64,000 nt of DNA from Sporosarcina sp. ZBG7A (lineage in GTDB: Bacteria; Bacillota; Bacilli; Bacillales_A; Planococcaceae), in the NCBI RefSeq assembly GCF_000813425.1, contig NZ_JWIB01000003.1:1-64000 (forward strand), written 5' to 3'. Position numbers and translations under genes: made by a program. Below, one piece after another: positions 16,235-25,824 of this stretch. Within the stretch, counting starts at the first letter, position 1; the number at the start of each line of letters is the position of its first letter. The notes below the pieces were generated by a model. That model searched no databases, had not been told where the DNA came from, and saw only the letters and a program-made list of their open reading frames with translations.

Positions 16235-17356
16235 TTGAAAATTGTACTGTCCGGCTTTTACGGATTAGGAAATACAGGGGATGAGGCGATTTTGAAGGCC
16301 ATCATCGATAACTTGCGTGCGGAACTGGATAACCCGGAGATTACGGTGTTTTCATTGTCACCAGAGAAAACGGCATCCGATCATAGCGTCTCTGCTGTGT
16401 ATCGTGGATGGCGTCATGGGAATAAGGAGAAGGTCAAAGCGCTTCGAAAAGCGGACTTGCTGATATCAGGAGGCGGTGGGTTGTTGCAGGACACGTACCC
16501 GACAAAGTTTCTTTTCGGTCCCCTTCCCTACTACTTACTCATCGTATTACTCGCGAAGCTTTGTGGAACGAAAGTCATGTTCTTCTCTCAGGGAATCGGC
16601 CCTGTAACGAGTAACTGGGGTAAGACGTTAATGAAAGGACTTGCGAACAAAGCTGACTTCGTCACAGTTCGGGACGAGTATTCGAAGACGTACTTGGAGA
16701 ACTTGGGAGTCACGAAGCCCGAGACGGTTGTTACCGCAGATATCGTGTTTGCATTCAAGCCGGATGAAGATACTTCAGCTTATGATTCGCTCGATTTAAC
16801 TGGTGACGAACGTTTAGTTGCGGTTGCACCACGTCCTTGGTTCGAGCATGAAGATGCGTATATCGAGAAGTTAGCGTGGACGTTGGATGAACTGATTGAG
16901 CAACGGAAGGTTACTCCAGTGTTTGTACCGATGGAGCCGCCATATGACACGAACGTATCTAAGAAAGTACAAGCATTGATGAAGCATGCAGATCAAACGA
17001 AGATTCTCGGTGAGCACTTCACGCCGAATCAGTTCTATAACTTCATCGAACAGACGGACTTGACGATTGCGCTTCGCTTGCATGCGCTAATCTTCGCAGC
17101 ATTGTCGAACGTCCCTCACGTTGGACTGAGCTATGACCGTAAAGTTGAGAGCTTCTTGAAGCGTTCGGGTATGTGGGAGCATTCATTTGAACTGGGTTCA
17201 TTCACAAAAGAAGGCTTGTTGGAACAAGCAATTTACGCGCTCGACAACAGCGATGCTGTGAAACAAAAGATGGCACCGAACGTCCAGGTATTACGAAGCG
17301 AAGCAATCCGGAACGTGGACTTGCTACGGGAACAGTTTTTGAATGGAGGCCGTTAA
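16235..17356 (+). CDS. csaB: Polysaccharide pyruvyl transferase CsaB
   Basis: A 373-residue pyruvyltransferase that puts a 4,6-linked pyruvate ketal on the secondary cell wall polymer, making the ligand that SLH domains bind. The N-terminal GFYGLGNTGDEAIL motif, the glycine run SGGGGLLQD at about residues 77-85, FFSQGIGPV and the C-terminal LRLHALIFA are typical of the CsaB/PS_pyruv_trans family, which has a GT-B-like fold. The start is TTG at 16235, set by AAGGAGG at 16219-16225. Six SLH proteins encoded in the same window depend on this modification. It is followed after 3 bp by a GT4 gene in the same operon. Confidence 0.93.
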   Translation: MKIVLSGFYGLGNTGDEAILKAIIDNLRAELDNPEITVFSLSPEKTASDHSVSAVYRGWRHGNKEKVKALRKADLLISGGGGLLQDTYPTKFLFGPLPYYLLIVLLAKLCGTKVMFFSQGIGPVTSNWGKTLMKGLANKADFVTVRDEYSKTYLENLGVTKPETVVTADIVFAFKPDEDTSAYDSLDLTGDERLVAVAPRPWFEHEDAYIEKLAWTLDELIEQRKVTPVFVPMEPPYDTNVSKKVQALMKHADQTKILGEHFTPNQFYNFIEQTDLTIALRLHALIFAALSNVPHVGLSYDRKVESFLKRSGMWEHSFELGSFTKEGLLEQAIYALDNSDAVKQKMAPNVQVLRSEAIRNVDLLREQFLNGGR

Positions 17357-17359
17357 ACG

Positions 17360-18535
17360 GTGAAAATTTTACTGGCAACTGTATATGATTATCCTCATTT
17401 GGGCGGATTGTCCGTCCACTTAACTACATTAAAAGCAGGACTTGAATCCCGCGGACATGAAGTCGATGTCGTGTCGTTCACCGACGTCCCTAAATGGAAG
17501 CGTGACGGAATCGTCCGTGGCCCTGCGTTTTTATTGAACAAAATGAAACAAGGTAAAGGCTATGTCTGGACGTTGAAACGTCGTCAGGACGAGCTTGCAA
17601 TCCTGATTAAAGAAGCGGTGTCGAAGAAGGAATACGACATCATTAACGCTCAAGACGTGTTTACGACATTTGCTGCACTTGAAACGAATGTCCCTGTTGT
17701 GAGTACCGTTCATGGCTATTTGACGTTCGAAGGGATCTCAAAAGGTTCCGTGATTGAAGGCTCTCCGGAAGCGGCAGAACTTCAAGAAGCAGAACGTAAA
17801 GGCTATAAATTGACACGCGAAGTCATTACAGTCGATACACGTATCAAGGAATATATTTTAAAAGAAACTGGCGTGACCGGTAATATGATCAAGAACTTCA
17901 TCGATGTCGAGTCCTTTAAACCTGAGATTGAACGTCGTGCGGAGTTCCGAGATACATACGGATTCTCTCAAGATGAGCTGATTTTCTTTGTGCCGCGTCG
18001 TTTGACGAAGAAAAATGGCGTCATGTATCCGATTCTGTCACTCCCTGCTGTTGTTGAGAAGTTCCCGAATGCGCGTGTCGTATTTGCAGGAACTGGCGAA
18101 ATGATGGAGCCGATGAAGCAGAAAGCTGCGGAACTTGGCGTATCGGATAATATTACGATGCTGGGTGCAGTTGATCACTCAGTGATGATGCAGTATTATG
18201 CACTCGCGAATGTGGCACTTGTGCCGTCTATCTACTCTGCAGGTGTTGAAGAAGCGACTTCGATTTCTGCTCTGGAAGCGATGGGTTCTGGCGTTCCTTT
18301 GATTGCCTGTGCGGTTGGTGGACTGAAAGAGATCGTTGATAGCGGAAAAGACGGTTTGCTTGTTGAAGAGCAAAACGTGGAAGAGTTGAGTGACGCGATG
18401 ATCCGGTTGTTGGAAGATCCGTCATATGGCGAACAGCTCGCTGAAGCGGGTCGCGCGAAGATTATTGAAGAATACTCGCACTTTGCTGCGGCTGAAAAAT
18501 ACGAAGCAATTTACTTGAAAGCATTGAAACACTGA
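17360..18535 (+). CDS. Glycosyltransferase family 4 protein
   Basis: A 391-residue GT-B glycosyltransferase. The N-terminal acceptor domain contains HLGGLSVHLTTL; the C-terminal GT1/GT4 domain has PRRLTKKNGV, FAGTGEM and the nucleotide-sugar E-x7-E signature region in EEATSISALEAMGSGVP. It starts at GTG 17360, with GGAGG in the last codons of csaB, so the two are translationally linked. It probably adds a hexose to the lipid-linked wall polymer or a related glycan in the cytosol. Donor and acceptor cannot be deduced. Confidence 0.87.
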   Translation: MKILLATVYDYPHLGGLSVHLTTLKAGLESRGHEVDVVSFTDVPKWKRDGIVRGPAFLLNKMKQGKGYVWTLKRRQDELAILIKEAVSKKEYDIINAQDVFTTFAALETNVPVVSTVHGYLTFEGISKGSVIEGSPEAAELQEAERKGYKLTREVITVDTRIKEYILKETGVTGNMIKNFIDVESFKPEIERRAEFRDTYGFSQDELIFFVPRRLTKKNGVMYPILSLPAVVEKFPNARVVFAGTGEMMEPMKQKAAELGVSDNITMLGAVDHSVMMQYYALANVALVPSIYSAGVEEATSISALEAMGSGVPLIACAVGGLKEIVDSGKDGLLVEEQNVEELSDAMIRLLEDPSYGEQLAEAGRAKIIEEYSHFAAAEKYEAIYLKALKH

Positions 18536-18540
18536 TTGCG

Positions 18541-18568
18541 AAGCTCCCTGGTGCGAATCAGGGAGCTT
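18541..18568 (+). terminator. Terminator after the csaB-GT4 operon
   Basis: A perfect 10-bp stem (AAGCTCCCTG and its complement), 8-nt loop and a short T tail (TTTTCGTC), just after the stop at 18535. Confidence 0.8.
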
Positions 18569-18620
18569 TTCGTCATTTACAAAGCACGCGGTATATGATT
18601 CGCGTGATTGGAGGACTTTT

Positions 18621-20129
18621 ATGGGGAAGTTAAAACAGGCAGCGCTTTGGACGGCCATGCTTGCTCTCGTGCTGAAGTTATCAGGCTTAGTACGGGAATC
18701 GATTGTCTCAACTAAATTCGGGGCCTCGCATGAAACAGATGCGTATTTCCTATCTTTTGCATTCATTACATTAGTCGTTGCAATGATTTCTACTGGATTC
18801 AATAATGTCTTTTTACCGATGTATATCAAGAATCGCAAGTCTGGTGAAGTAGGCGACCACAATGCGAATGCACTGCTGAACTGGACGATGGTGATTTTTG
18901 TAGGGATCAGTTTCTTTGGCTGGTTCGGGGCTCCTTACTTCCTACCGCTGATCTATGGCAACATGGAGCCTGAAACAGCCGTCATTGCGTTGCCGATGAC
19001 GCAATTGTTCTTTGCGTTTATGACGGTTATTGCGTTGAGTGGTTTATTGGACTCGTATTTGCAGTCACGCCGGATTTTTGTACCGTCTCAAGTGTCTAAG
19101 GTGCTTGCGACGTTGATGTCCGTGGTGTTCGCGATTCTTTTCAATGATCAATGGGGGATTTTCTCATTGGTTTATGGATTCATCTTCGGGACGATTTTAG
19201 GTTTGATCGTTCAATTGTTCTACTTATTACGTTCCGATTATAAATGGCGCTTGGAATTTAAAATGGATATTAAGTTCCGAAATGCGTTTTTGTTACTCAT
19301 TGTCCCTTCTCTGTTGAATTCAGTCGTTGGGCAAGTGAATATGTTTGTGAATAAAGCATTTGCTTCAGGGATTGGAGAAGGTGCGGTTTCGTATTTGAAT
19401 TATTCGTCGCTTATCGTGAGTATTCCGAATGCGATTTACGCGACGACGCTCGCTGCAATCATCTTTACGCTGATGAGTGAGCAGACGGAAGATCGTGCGA
19501 AGTTCAAAGAGACGTTTTTCCGCGGAATGGAGATTTCGCTTGTGACGTTGCTACCGATTGCAGCGGGATTGTTGGTTATCGGAGATTCTGTTATCGCGTT
19601 CATCTATGAACATGGTAAGTTCACGGCGGACGATACGCATAAGACGTATATAGCGCTCATGCTGTATTTGCCGGTCATTGTGTTCCAAGGTATGCAACTC
19701 ATGTTGTCGAAGTCGATGTATGCACGTGGGAAAACTGCAGTTGTGTTCCGGATCAGCGTAACAACGATTTTGATCAACTTTGTGAGTAACTGGTTGTTGG
19801 TGGACCGGTATGGCTATCCGGCACTTGCCATTGCGACTTCTGTTGTGAGTATTTACTTCTTTGCGGTGTCGATGGTTGTCGTGTATAAGGATCTTGGCAA
19901 AGAAGAGTTGGCACGTTTCGGACGGATGGTTCCTCCAGTACTGATACCCACCGTGATTATGGGGCTTGTTGTTTGGGCTGCGAAGGAGTTTGTTGGACTG
20001 GGGTCACTTGGCCCAGTTTTACAGCTTGCGACGCTTATTCCGATTGGCGTGGTTGTGTATGTGGGGATGCTGTTTGTGTTTTACCGTGCTGGGTTTAGAA
20101 GGTTCGTTGGGTTGTTGAGACGGGGTTAA
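18621..20129 (+). CDS. MurJ/MviN-like lipid-linked oligosaccharide flippase
   Basis: A 502-residue membrane protein with about 14 transmembrane helices of the MurJ branch of the MOP superfamily. The N-terminus (LKLSGLVRESIVSTKFGAS, with the conserved GxxRE and A-S-ETDAYFLSF) is diagnostic. These proteins move undecaprenyl-linked saccharides to the outer face of the membrane: lipid II for MurJ, or here possibly the secondary wall polymer, given the preceding glycosyltransferases. It has its own TTGGAGGA site and lies between two terminators. Whether it is the housekeeping MurJ or a pathway-specific copy cannot be said. Confidence 0.85.
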   Translation: MGKLKQAALWTAMLALVLKLSGLVRESIVSTKFGASHETDAYFLSFAFITLVVAMISTGFNNVFLPMYIKNRKSGEVGDHNANALLNWTMVIFVGISFFGWFGAPYFLPLIYGNMEPETAVIALPMTQLFFAFMTVIALSGLLDSYLQSRRIFVPSQVSKVLATLMSVVFAILFNDQWGIFSLVYGFIFGTILGLIVQLFYLLRSDYKWRLEFKMDIKFRNAFLLLIVPSLLNSVVGQVNMFVNKAFASGIGEGAVSYLNYSSLIVSIPNAIYATTLAAIIFTLMSEQTEDRAKFKETFFRGMEISLVTLLPIAAGLLVIGDSVIAFIYEHGKFTADDTHKTYIALMLYLPVIVFQGMQLMLSKSMYARGKTAVVFRISVTTILINFVSNWLLVDRYGYPALAIATSVVSIYFFAVSMVVVYKDLGKEELARFGRMVPPVLIPTVIMGLVVWAAKEFVGLGSLGPVLQLATLIPIGVVVYVGMLFVFYRAGFRRFVGLLRRG

Positions 20130-20247
20130 ATCCCGTGCGAACGCTTGGCGCTGAGGGATAGCTTTCCCCTTTAGACGCCTGCGCTTGTAATTTATAATTG
20201 GATATATAGGAATGAATGCTGAGGTTGTATCGAAAGGAGTGGGATTG

Positions 20248-21837
20248 GTGAAGAAATGGATAGTTGGGGTGCTGTTAGCGGTTCTTGTAGTGGCAGGTGT
20301 TGCGGGAATCTTTTTAAAGGGGACGACGACGGAGCGGGTGTATTCCACGAAAGATGTGCAAGTGGATGTAAAGATTCCTCGTTTTTTTGAACTCTCCTAC
20401 CAAAAAGATACGGAACGCAGTGTAGAAAATACGAAGGATGTTATACATACTTATTCCGTGCAGCGGCTTGGAAAGAAAATCGGGTCGTATGAGCTGACGG
20501 AACGGACGCTCGGGAATGGTTCGAAGTTTCTGTTTGAGCGGTTGACGAATGACGCTCGACTCGGGGTATCCTTGGAAACGGAGTATCACTTTGGTGATTC
20601 TGTAAAGGTTGCGGAGAATTCATGGAATCCTCGTAAGGTGAAGCATCCTCACCATGATACGTTCGGAACAGATCCCACGGTGAATCCTTTTGGGAAATTG
20701 TCGATTGATGGCAATGCGAACGTTGCGGAAGCGATAGTCGGGTATTCATTCACATCGAAAGAGCTTGTGAAAGCGTATGATGTCGGAGAAAGTCGGATTC
20801 GTGAACTCGACAAGGAAGTGCAAGACGTGAAGGTGACCGATGATGGGTTTACTCGGGGGGCTAAAGCGGGTGGTCATCAGATTGCGGAGTCTTGGGTGTT
20901 ACTCGCGGATTCACCGTTGTTCGAGACTGCGGACGAAGAGAAAGACTACATAGAGTTCGCGCTTGAAAACCAGTTTTCTCAGTTGAACTGGATGACAACG
21001 GATGGCCCGTATACGAAGTTGCCATTTTCGATTGATCCCGGAACGAAGATGGGGTATGGTCGTGTAATCGGTCGGATGGAAGACGATGTGGCGCTTGAAT
21101 GGTATGGGAAATCGGAGTCGTTGTTTTTTGAGACGATGGTGTTGAATTCACGTGTGAACTTGTTGAATTACATTAATGAGTTCGATGGGACGCGCTGGCC
21201 TACGGAATATACGAGTGCGTGGCTGAATAATGCGTATGGCATCAAGGCTCCTTATGTGGATACGCGTTACAACGAATACGTAGCGTTTTTCCTGGACGAT
21301 ACGGAGAAGAAGTTCGACGACGAGGTCGATGAGTCGAAGTTGTATGTGCCGGTGTATGCGGATTACTTGCTGTCTCGAATTGAAAAAGGCGAAACAATTG
21401 AAGCAGGTGATGGATTCATGATAGTCGATTATTTCGATGAGGATCCTAAGACGGATATCCCTCATGCTTCGTTGAATCATGAGCTTGGTGGATTGAAGAT
21501 TTTGCTAACGGCGTATCGTGAGACGGATGATGCGAAGTATTTAGATACTGCCAAGAGCGTCATGAAGGGTATTGAAAGCTTCGGTGCGGATCAAGGTGGT
21601 TGGATTCGCGACAATGGCGATTTATGGTATCAGGCGCGTCCAGACGGCACGTTTTCTGGCGATGACTATCCTCAGTTGACGTTGGTGGATTTAGTGGAAA
21701 CACAAAGTCTTCTGGAAGAGATGGGGATGGAGCGGAATGCGTACTTTGATGAGTTGATTGACGCGAAGATGCAGTTTTTGGAAGACAGTGGTGAGGAATT
21801 GATAGAGAAAGTTACGAAGCATTTGAAACAGGGGTGA
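20248..21837 (+). CDS. Membrane-anchored extracellular protein, possible (alpha/alpha)6-barrel enzyme
   Basis: A protein of 529 residues from the GTG at 20248; an in-frame ATG at 20212 lacks a ribosome-binding site, whereas AAAGGAG at 20233-20239 serves the GTG. One N-terminal transmembrane helix (about 4-24, after KKW) anchors it with the bulk outside. The C-terminal third (NHELGGLKILLTAYRET, then GADQGGWIRDNGDLWYQARPD) has the helix-glycine-aromatic pattern of (alpha/alpha)6 barrels such as uronyl C5-epimerases and GH-type enzymes. I cannot assign a family or catalytic residues. The position after csaB, GT4 and flippase genes suggests a role in wall-polymer maturation, perhaps on a uronic acid residue. 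This is inference. Confidence 0.7.
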   Translation: MKKWIVGVLLAVLVVAGVAGIFLKGTTTERVYSTKDVQVDVKIPRFFELSYQKDTERSVENTKDVIHTYSVQRLGKKIGSYELTERTLGNGSKFLFERLTNDARLGVSLETEYHFGDSVKVAENSWNPRKVKHPHHDTFGTDPTVNPFGKLSIDGNANVAEAIVGYSFTSKELVKAYDVGESRIRELDKEVQDVKVTDDGFTRGAKAGGHQIAESWVLLADSPLFETADEEKDYIEFALENQFSQLNWMTTDGPYTKLPFSIDPGTKMGYGRVIGRMEDDVALEWYGKSESLFFETMVLNSRVNLLNYINEFDGTRWPTEYTSAWLNNAYGIKAPYVDTRYNEYVAFFLDDTEKKFDDEVDESKLYVPVYADYLLSRIEKGETIEAGDGFMIVDYFDEDPKTDIPHASLNHELGGLKILLTAYRETDDAKYLDTAKSVMKGIESFGADQGGWIRDNGDLWYQARPDGTFSGDDYPQLTLVDLVETQSLLEEMGMERNAYFDELIDAKMQFLEDSGEELIEKVTKHLKQG

Positions 21838-21855
21838 TTGCGCCCCTGTTTTTTT
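21827..21855 (+). terminator. Terminator of the membrane-anchored protein gene
   Basis: An 8-bp stem AACAGGGG/CCCCTGTT with an 8-nt loop containing the stop codon's last bases, followed by a T-run. Confidence 0.88.
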
Positions 21856-21861
21856 GTGTGG

Positions 21862-21995
21862 TGCTTGAGTGGATTTGATGGTTGCTTGGTCACTTTTCGG
21901 GTTGCTTGAGCTGATTCGCTACCTGCTTGATCACTTTTCGGGTTGCTTGAGCGGATACACTATTTGCTCGATCACTTTCGGCATTTTTCGAGTGA
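21862..21995. repeat. GAKC tandem array (20-21 bp units), array 1
   Basis: Six units of 20-21 bp alternating GCTTGATCAC(N) and GCTTGAGCGG(N) types. The region lies between the convergent ends of two genes and has no credible coding content. Confidence 0.75.
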
Positions 21996-22029
21996 ATTTT
22001 TCTAACTTCTATGAAACTCTCAGCAGAAA

Positions 22030-22095
22030 ATGCTGAGCGGAGCCTACCAATAAGTCTTGGTTTTGAAGTAATTGGAGCTTGTGACAATCAGGTCG
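22030..22095 (+). repeat. Dispersed 85-bp module, copy 1 (diverged)
   Basis: Contains TGAGCGGAGC, then CCAATAAGTCTTGGTTTTG, then an ATTGGA core, in the same order as the better copies at 25709, 34349, 35921 and 40310. It follows directly on a GAKC array. Confidence 0.6.
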
Positions 22096-22173
22096 CCTCT
22101 TGTATAAAGTAATGTGGGTTTTAGCCAATTTGAATCACACTTAATCACTATCAAATTATACACAGACGTAAAA

Positions 22174-22207
22174 ACCCCCTAGAATAGCCATAGCTATTCT
22201 AGGGGGT
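22174..22207 (-). terminator. Terminator of the SLH-glucosaminidase gene
   Basis: A perfect 15-bp stem with 4-nt loop and TTTTTA tail on the minus strand, 6 bp after the stop at 22213. Confidence 0.93.
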
Positions 22208-22212
22208 TGGAT

Positions 22213-24282
22213 TTACTTATAATTGATGATATTCACGACATCTTCGCGGATAAAACCATGATCTACGCCAGCTTTATCACTAAACACTTCGTACCACGTC
22301 TTGCCGTCGTCACCTTTAACGGATCCGATGACAGTCAACGGGTAACCAAGACCAATGCCTGAGCTCGAATCTTGGTAAATTCCGTTGTAATGCGGCTTAT
22401 ATGTGAAAAGAATTGGCGCTGATGTGCTTGGTGCTTTGCGGACATTCGTCGCAATCTCAAGGCTTGTGAGTGCGAACTGTTTGTATGCAAATAAGTCTTT
22501 TCCGCCTGCTTTTTTATCCAACTCATACATGTGCGCGCCTGCTTTTGCGCCCCATGTTGGATCAGATGCATAGTTGACATTGAAGCCAGTTGTTTTGTTA
22601 CCGAATGCAGCACCCAATGCACGGTTCAACGTGCTGTCGGGATTAATGTAATTCGGATTCAAGAAGGTGTCAACAAGTGCAACTGCACTGTCGCTTGGTA
22701 CTTTAAATGTCCCTTTGTCAGGACATAACTTTGTCAGTGAATCGTATTTGTACAACCCGAACAAGTTGTTGCATGTTTGTGCTGTTTCGCTCATTCCGTA
22801 GTCGCTCTCGTGTACTGCGAGCGAGAGAATCATAAGTGCGTTCATGTGACGTTCTTTTTCAAGAGTTTTGAAGAACGATCCAAGTCCTATGAGCTTCGAC
22901 TTCTTCGTTGCGTCTTTGTACTTGCTTGAGTTAAGGGCTTCTCGCTCAACTAAGACTTTTTTAATTAGCGAATCTAGTTCTGCTCCTGTATAGCTAGTCG
23001 CCGACCGTGCCGATAGGAATTGGAAGTACGGGAAGAACGTACCCACACCTTTACCTGTGGAGTCCATATAATGAACGCCGTCAGGACTATAATAGGTAGT
23101 GCCCTGCTTCAAGAAATCGGGTGCTGGCATGATTGGATACGACGCACCTTTTTTACTCATATAATTATAAGTGTAGTGAATTAGCGTCCCCCACTCACTG
23201 ACTGTGTAGCGATCACGATCTGTTACAAGTTGGATTGGAATAAGATCCACTTCTGAATGCTTCGCATAACCGACTGTTGCGCCGACTTGCACTTTGACGT
23301 AATCATCGTTCGAGCCTAGATACTTCAGCTCTCTCCCCTGTTGAACATATGTTGCTTGTTTCTTGAAAGCCGAGTCAAAGTAAATGATCGTATTTGCTTC
23401 TTTGCCTGCTGAAGTTTTATTATCTCCAAACGCCATACCGCTTTTCACTCGAATCAGTTCGTTTCCGCGGTACATAGCTGCATAGTTATTGGAGTCATTA
23501 AATAGATTTGCAGCAGCTAAGTAGGTACTGTGCCCTTTTAACTGTTTAACCAACTTGCCGTTTGTTAGCGTTGCAAGATAGAAGTCATTGCCCTGAGTTG
23601 GCGGCTCAGGTTTTTCTGGTTTTTCTGGAATTCCTGGCAGCTCGTTTCCTTCAGCTGCTTTCAAATAACGAGAAATGAATGCTGCTGCTTGTTCGCGTGT
23701 TGTATTGGATTTCGGCTCAAATCGCATAGAGCCGTCTTTGTTCGGGATACCGCTAATAATGCCATATGTGATGTTGTAGTAGACTGAGCGCACGCTACCG
23801 GATGATTGGAATTTGTCCAGATCCGTGAAGTCGATACGTGATTCTTTTAAGTCCATTTGGCTGTAGTTCAAGACGTTCGTCATGGTAAGGGATACTTGCT
23901 CGCGGGTGATTGGTGCCTCGGGTTTGAACATCCCCCCGCTGTATCCATTCATCAGCCCTGCTTTTTGTACTCTGTAAATGTCTTTCGCGAGTTTACTAGT
24001 TTTAGGGACGTCTTTAAAGTTACCGTCTGCTTCTGGGAGTTTCAACGCTCGCGCAATGAATGCGGCAAATTGTTCGCGGGAGACGTTTTCTGTCGGACGG
24101 TATGTTCCGTCGGTGTGGCCTGAAAGAATGCCTTTATCAATCATTTCACGGAGTTCTTTTTCTAGTGTACGACCTGTCAGTTCATCTGCGTGGGCCGGTG
24201 ATGCCGGGATTACCAAGGTGATGAGTAAGAGAAATGCGGAAAGAATAGCCACCAATTTTGTCATGGAACGAAGTGATTTCAT
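22213..24282 (-). CDS. SLH-anchored endo-beta-N-acetylglucosaminidase (GH73) with SH3-like domains
   Basis: A 689-residue secreted autolysin expected to cut glycan strands of peptidoglycan. The signal peptide is about residues 1-32. Three SLH domains occupy about 35-80, 95-145 and 155-210 and fix the enzyme to the pyruvylated wall polymer. A PE/P-rich linker is followed by an SH3-like wall-binding region (about 240-350). The GH73 glucosaminidase domain (about 440-600) contains the catalytic-Glu motif LAVHESDYG and the paired NNLFGLYKY. A C-terminal bacterial SH3 segment (ATNVRKAPSTSAPIL) ends the protein. AAGGGGGA precedes the ATG. The gene has its own terminator. Confidence 0.9.
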   Translation of the reverse strand: MKSLRSMTKLVAILSAFLLLITLVIPASPAHADELTGRTLEKELREMIDKGILSGHTDGTYRPTENVSREQFAAFIARALKLPEADGNFKDVPKTSKLAKDIYRVQKAGLMNGYSGGMFKPEAPITREQVSLTMTNVLNYSQMDLKESRIDFTDLDKFQSSGSVRSVYYNITYGIISGIPNKDGSMRFEPKSNTTREQAAAFISRYLKAAEGNELPGIPEKPEKPEPPTQGNDFYLATLTNGKLVKQLKGHSTYLAAANLFNDSNNYAAMYRGNELIRVKSGMAFGDNKTSAGKEANTIIYFDSAFKKQATYVQQGRELKYLGSNDDYVKVQVGATVGYAKHSEVDLIPIQLVTDRDRYTVSEWGTLIHYTYNYMSKKGASYPIMPAPDFLKQGTTYYSPDGVHYMDSTGKGVGTFFPYFQFLSARSATSYTGAELDSLIKKVLVEREALNSSKYKDATKKSKLIGLGSFFKTLEKERHMNALMILSLAVHESDYGMSETAQTCNNLFGLYKYDSLTKLCPDKGTFKVPSDSAVALVDTFLNPNYINPDSTLNRALGAAFGNKTTGFNVNYASDPTWGAKAGAHMYELDKKAGGKDLFAYKQFALTSLEIATNVRKAPSTSAPILFTYKPHYNGIYQDSSSGIGLGYPLTVIGSVKGDDGKTWYEVFSDKAGVDHGFIREDVVNIINYK

Positions 24283-24331
24283 ATGTGTAGTTCCCCCTTC
24301 TAGTTGAGTTGTTTTTTTGGTTGGAACAAGA

Positions 24332-24366
24332 AATGCCGCCCTTCACGAGAGCTTGAGGGCGGCATT
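24332..24366 (-). terminator. Terminator of the SLH NlpC/P60 gene
   Basis: A perfect 11-bp stem (AATGCCGCCCT and complement) placed 9 bp after the stop at 24375; T-rich tail on the minus strand is modest. Confidence 0.8.
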
Positions 24367-24374
24367 TTGTTTTG

Positions 24375-25442
24375 TTAACGTAGTTCAGCAACGCTGTAAA
24401 GAGCGGCTGAGAATTGTGCACGTGTTGCGTTTGCAGCAATTGAGAAATTCGGTGTTTGGAAGACTGTTGTCTTGTCCATTTTCTTTAAAGCACCGATTGC
24501 TTCAGCTGCACGGTACGTGACAGGTACGTCAATGTACGGTGGTTTCGTTAGGACTGAAGCGGTTGTCGTCATGCTGAATGCACGATCCAAGATGATGGCA
24601 AGTTGCGCTTTCGTTAACGGATCATACATGCCGAATGAGCCGTCTTCATAGCCACTCAGGATTCCTGCGTCACTCATTGCAGAGATGTCTTTCGCAAAAG
24701 CATGTGTTGCTGGGACGTCGCTATAGCTGAGTGGGAATCGTGGGCGTAATTTCAATACGCGGTTGATCATCGTTGCGGCTTGTCCACGTGTGACCTGCAT
24801 TTCAGGTTGGAATGAGCCATCCGGGAATCCGCTGATGATTTTTTGCGTGCTGAGTGTTTCGATTGCTTCGTATGCTGGGTGCTTCGCCGCTACGTCATTA
24901 AAAGATGTAGGCGGAGTAGGTGTTGGCTTTGATGGAGCTGGTGGTGTCGGTGTTGGAGCAACGGGCTTTGTAGGCGGTGTCGTCGTGATCCCCGAGACGC
25001 GTTTAGCTCCTGCGTATTTCGGTCCCCAGTATGGGTTAGTGTCTAGATTCGAAATTTTAACGCCGCTAGATTCTGCTGATATGAAGTTTCCGTTTCCGAT
25101 GTAAATACCTGTATGGGAAATACCAGGCTTGTATGTATTTTCAAAGAAGACGAGATCTCCAGCTTGCAAGTTGTCACGGGCCACTGATGTCCCGACATTG
25201 AATTGTGTTTCTGATGTACGTGGCAACGAGATGCCGAAAAACTTGAAAACGTAGAGGATATAGCCCGAGCAATCAAATGCAGTTGGTGTGGAGCCACCAA
25301 ATAAATATGGAGTTCCTTCGAATTTTTTGGCGTAGGCAACGATGCTGTCCCCTGAAGCGGCTTGGCTTTTTTGAGGGGCTACTGTGAACATGCTTGTAAA
25401 AACTAAAATAAAGGCCAAAAAGACTACTAGTTGCTTTCTCAT
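24375..25442 (-). CDS. NlpC/P60 endopeptidase with three C-terminal SLH domains
   Basis: A 355-residue secreted C40 peptidase expected to cleave gamma-D-Glu-to-diaminoacid bonds in peptidoglycan stem peptides. The open frame reaches 25478, but the ATG at 25442 has GAGGTGG upstream and starts the signal peptide (about 1-29). The C40 domain (about 30-150) shows the catalytic Cys in AFDCSGYI and His in ISHTGIYIG. A long P/T linker (about 155-180) leads to three SLH domains (about 183-350). Here SLH is C-terminal, unlike the S-layer protein and the glucosaminidase in this window. It would act with the GH73 enzyme and amidase in wall turnover. Confidence 0.9.
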   Translation of the reverse strand: MRKQLVVFLAFILVFTSMFTVAPQKSQAASGDSIVAYAKKFEGTPYLFGGSTPTAFDCSGYILYVFKFFGISLPRTSETQFNVGTSVARDNLQAGDLVFFENTYKPGISHTGIYIGNGNFISAESSGVKISNLDTNPYWGPKYAGAKRVSGITTTPPTKPVAPTPTPPAPSKPTPTPPTSFNDVAAKHPAYEAIETLSTQKIISGFPDGSFQPEMQVTRGQAATMINRVLKLRPRFPLSYSDVPATHAFAKDISAMSDAGILSGYEDGSFGMYDPLTKAQLAIILDRAFSMTTTASVLTKPPYIDVPVTYRAAEAIGALKKMDKTTVFQTPNFSIAANATRAQFSAALYSVAELR

Positions 25443-25708
25443 GTCCCACCTCGATTTAGGATGATTGACTGCTTCCAACGTCTATTTACCTAGAATTCTC
25501 TCTATGACTATATCGTATCAGAAAAGACTGACAGGGAATATTACATTTGTGTTACAATATTAGTAGATTGGTTTATTTTAATAGAGTTGTGGATATAATG
25601 AATAGTTTTGAGTGGTACGTGTTGATGGGGAAATGAGCGGTTTTTTGCGTGAAGCAGGGTCAGGCACAGTGTCGGAGATTGTTGTAAACTCTTGTGTCCC
25701 CCACTCTC
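25443..25708. other. Intergenic region upstream of the NlpC/P60 gene
   Basis: About 270 bp with no coding content. It should carry the promoter of the NlpC/P60 gene, but I cannot single one out. The dispersed module and GAKC array begin after it. Confidence 0.4.
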
Positions 25709-25790
25709 CCTCACTAAATGCGTAGCGGAGCGAAGCACACCAATTAGTCTTGGTTTTGGAATGGGGAAAGATGGATTGGTCGCGAGTTTG
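25709..25790 (+). repeat. Dispersed 85-bp module, copy 2
   Basis: Carries TGCGTAGCGGAGCGAAGC, ACACCAAT, TCTTGGTTTTG, AATGGGG and ATTGGTCGCGAGTTT in this order, shared with copies at 34349, 35921 and 40310. A TTTCCGCGGGAATG motif follows at about 25812, as it does near copy 5. Confidence 0.8.
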
Positions 25791-25824
25791 ATATTGGTGT
25801 GACGAGGATGATTTTCCGCGGGAA

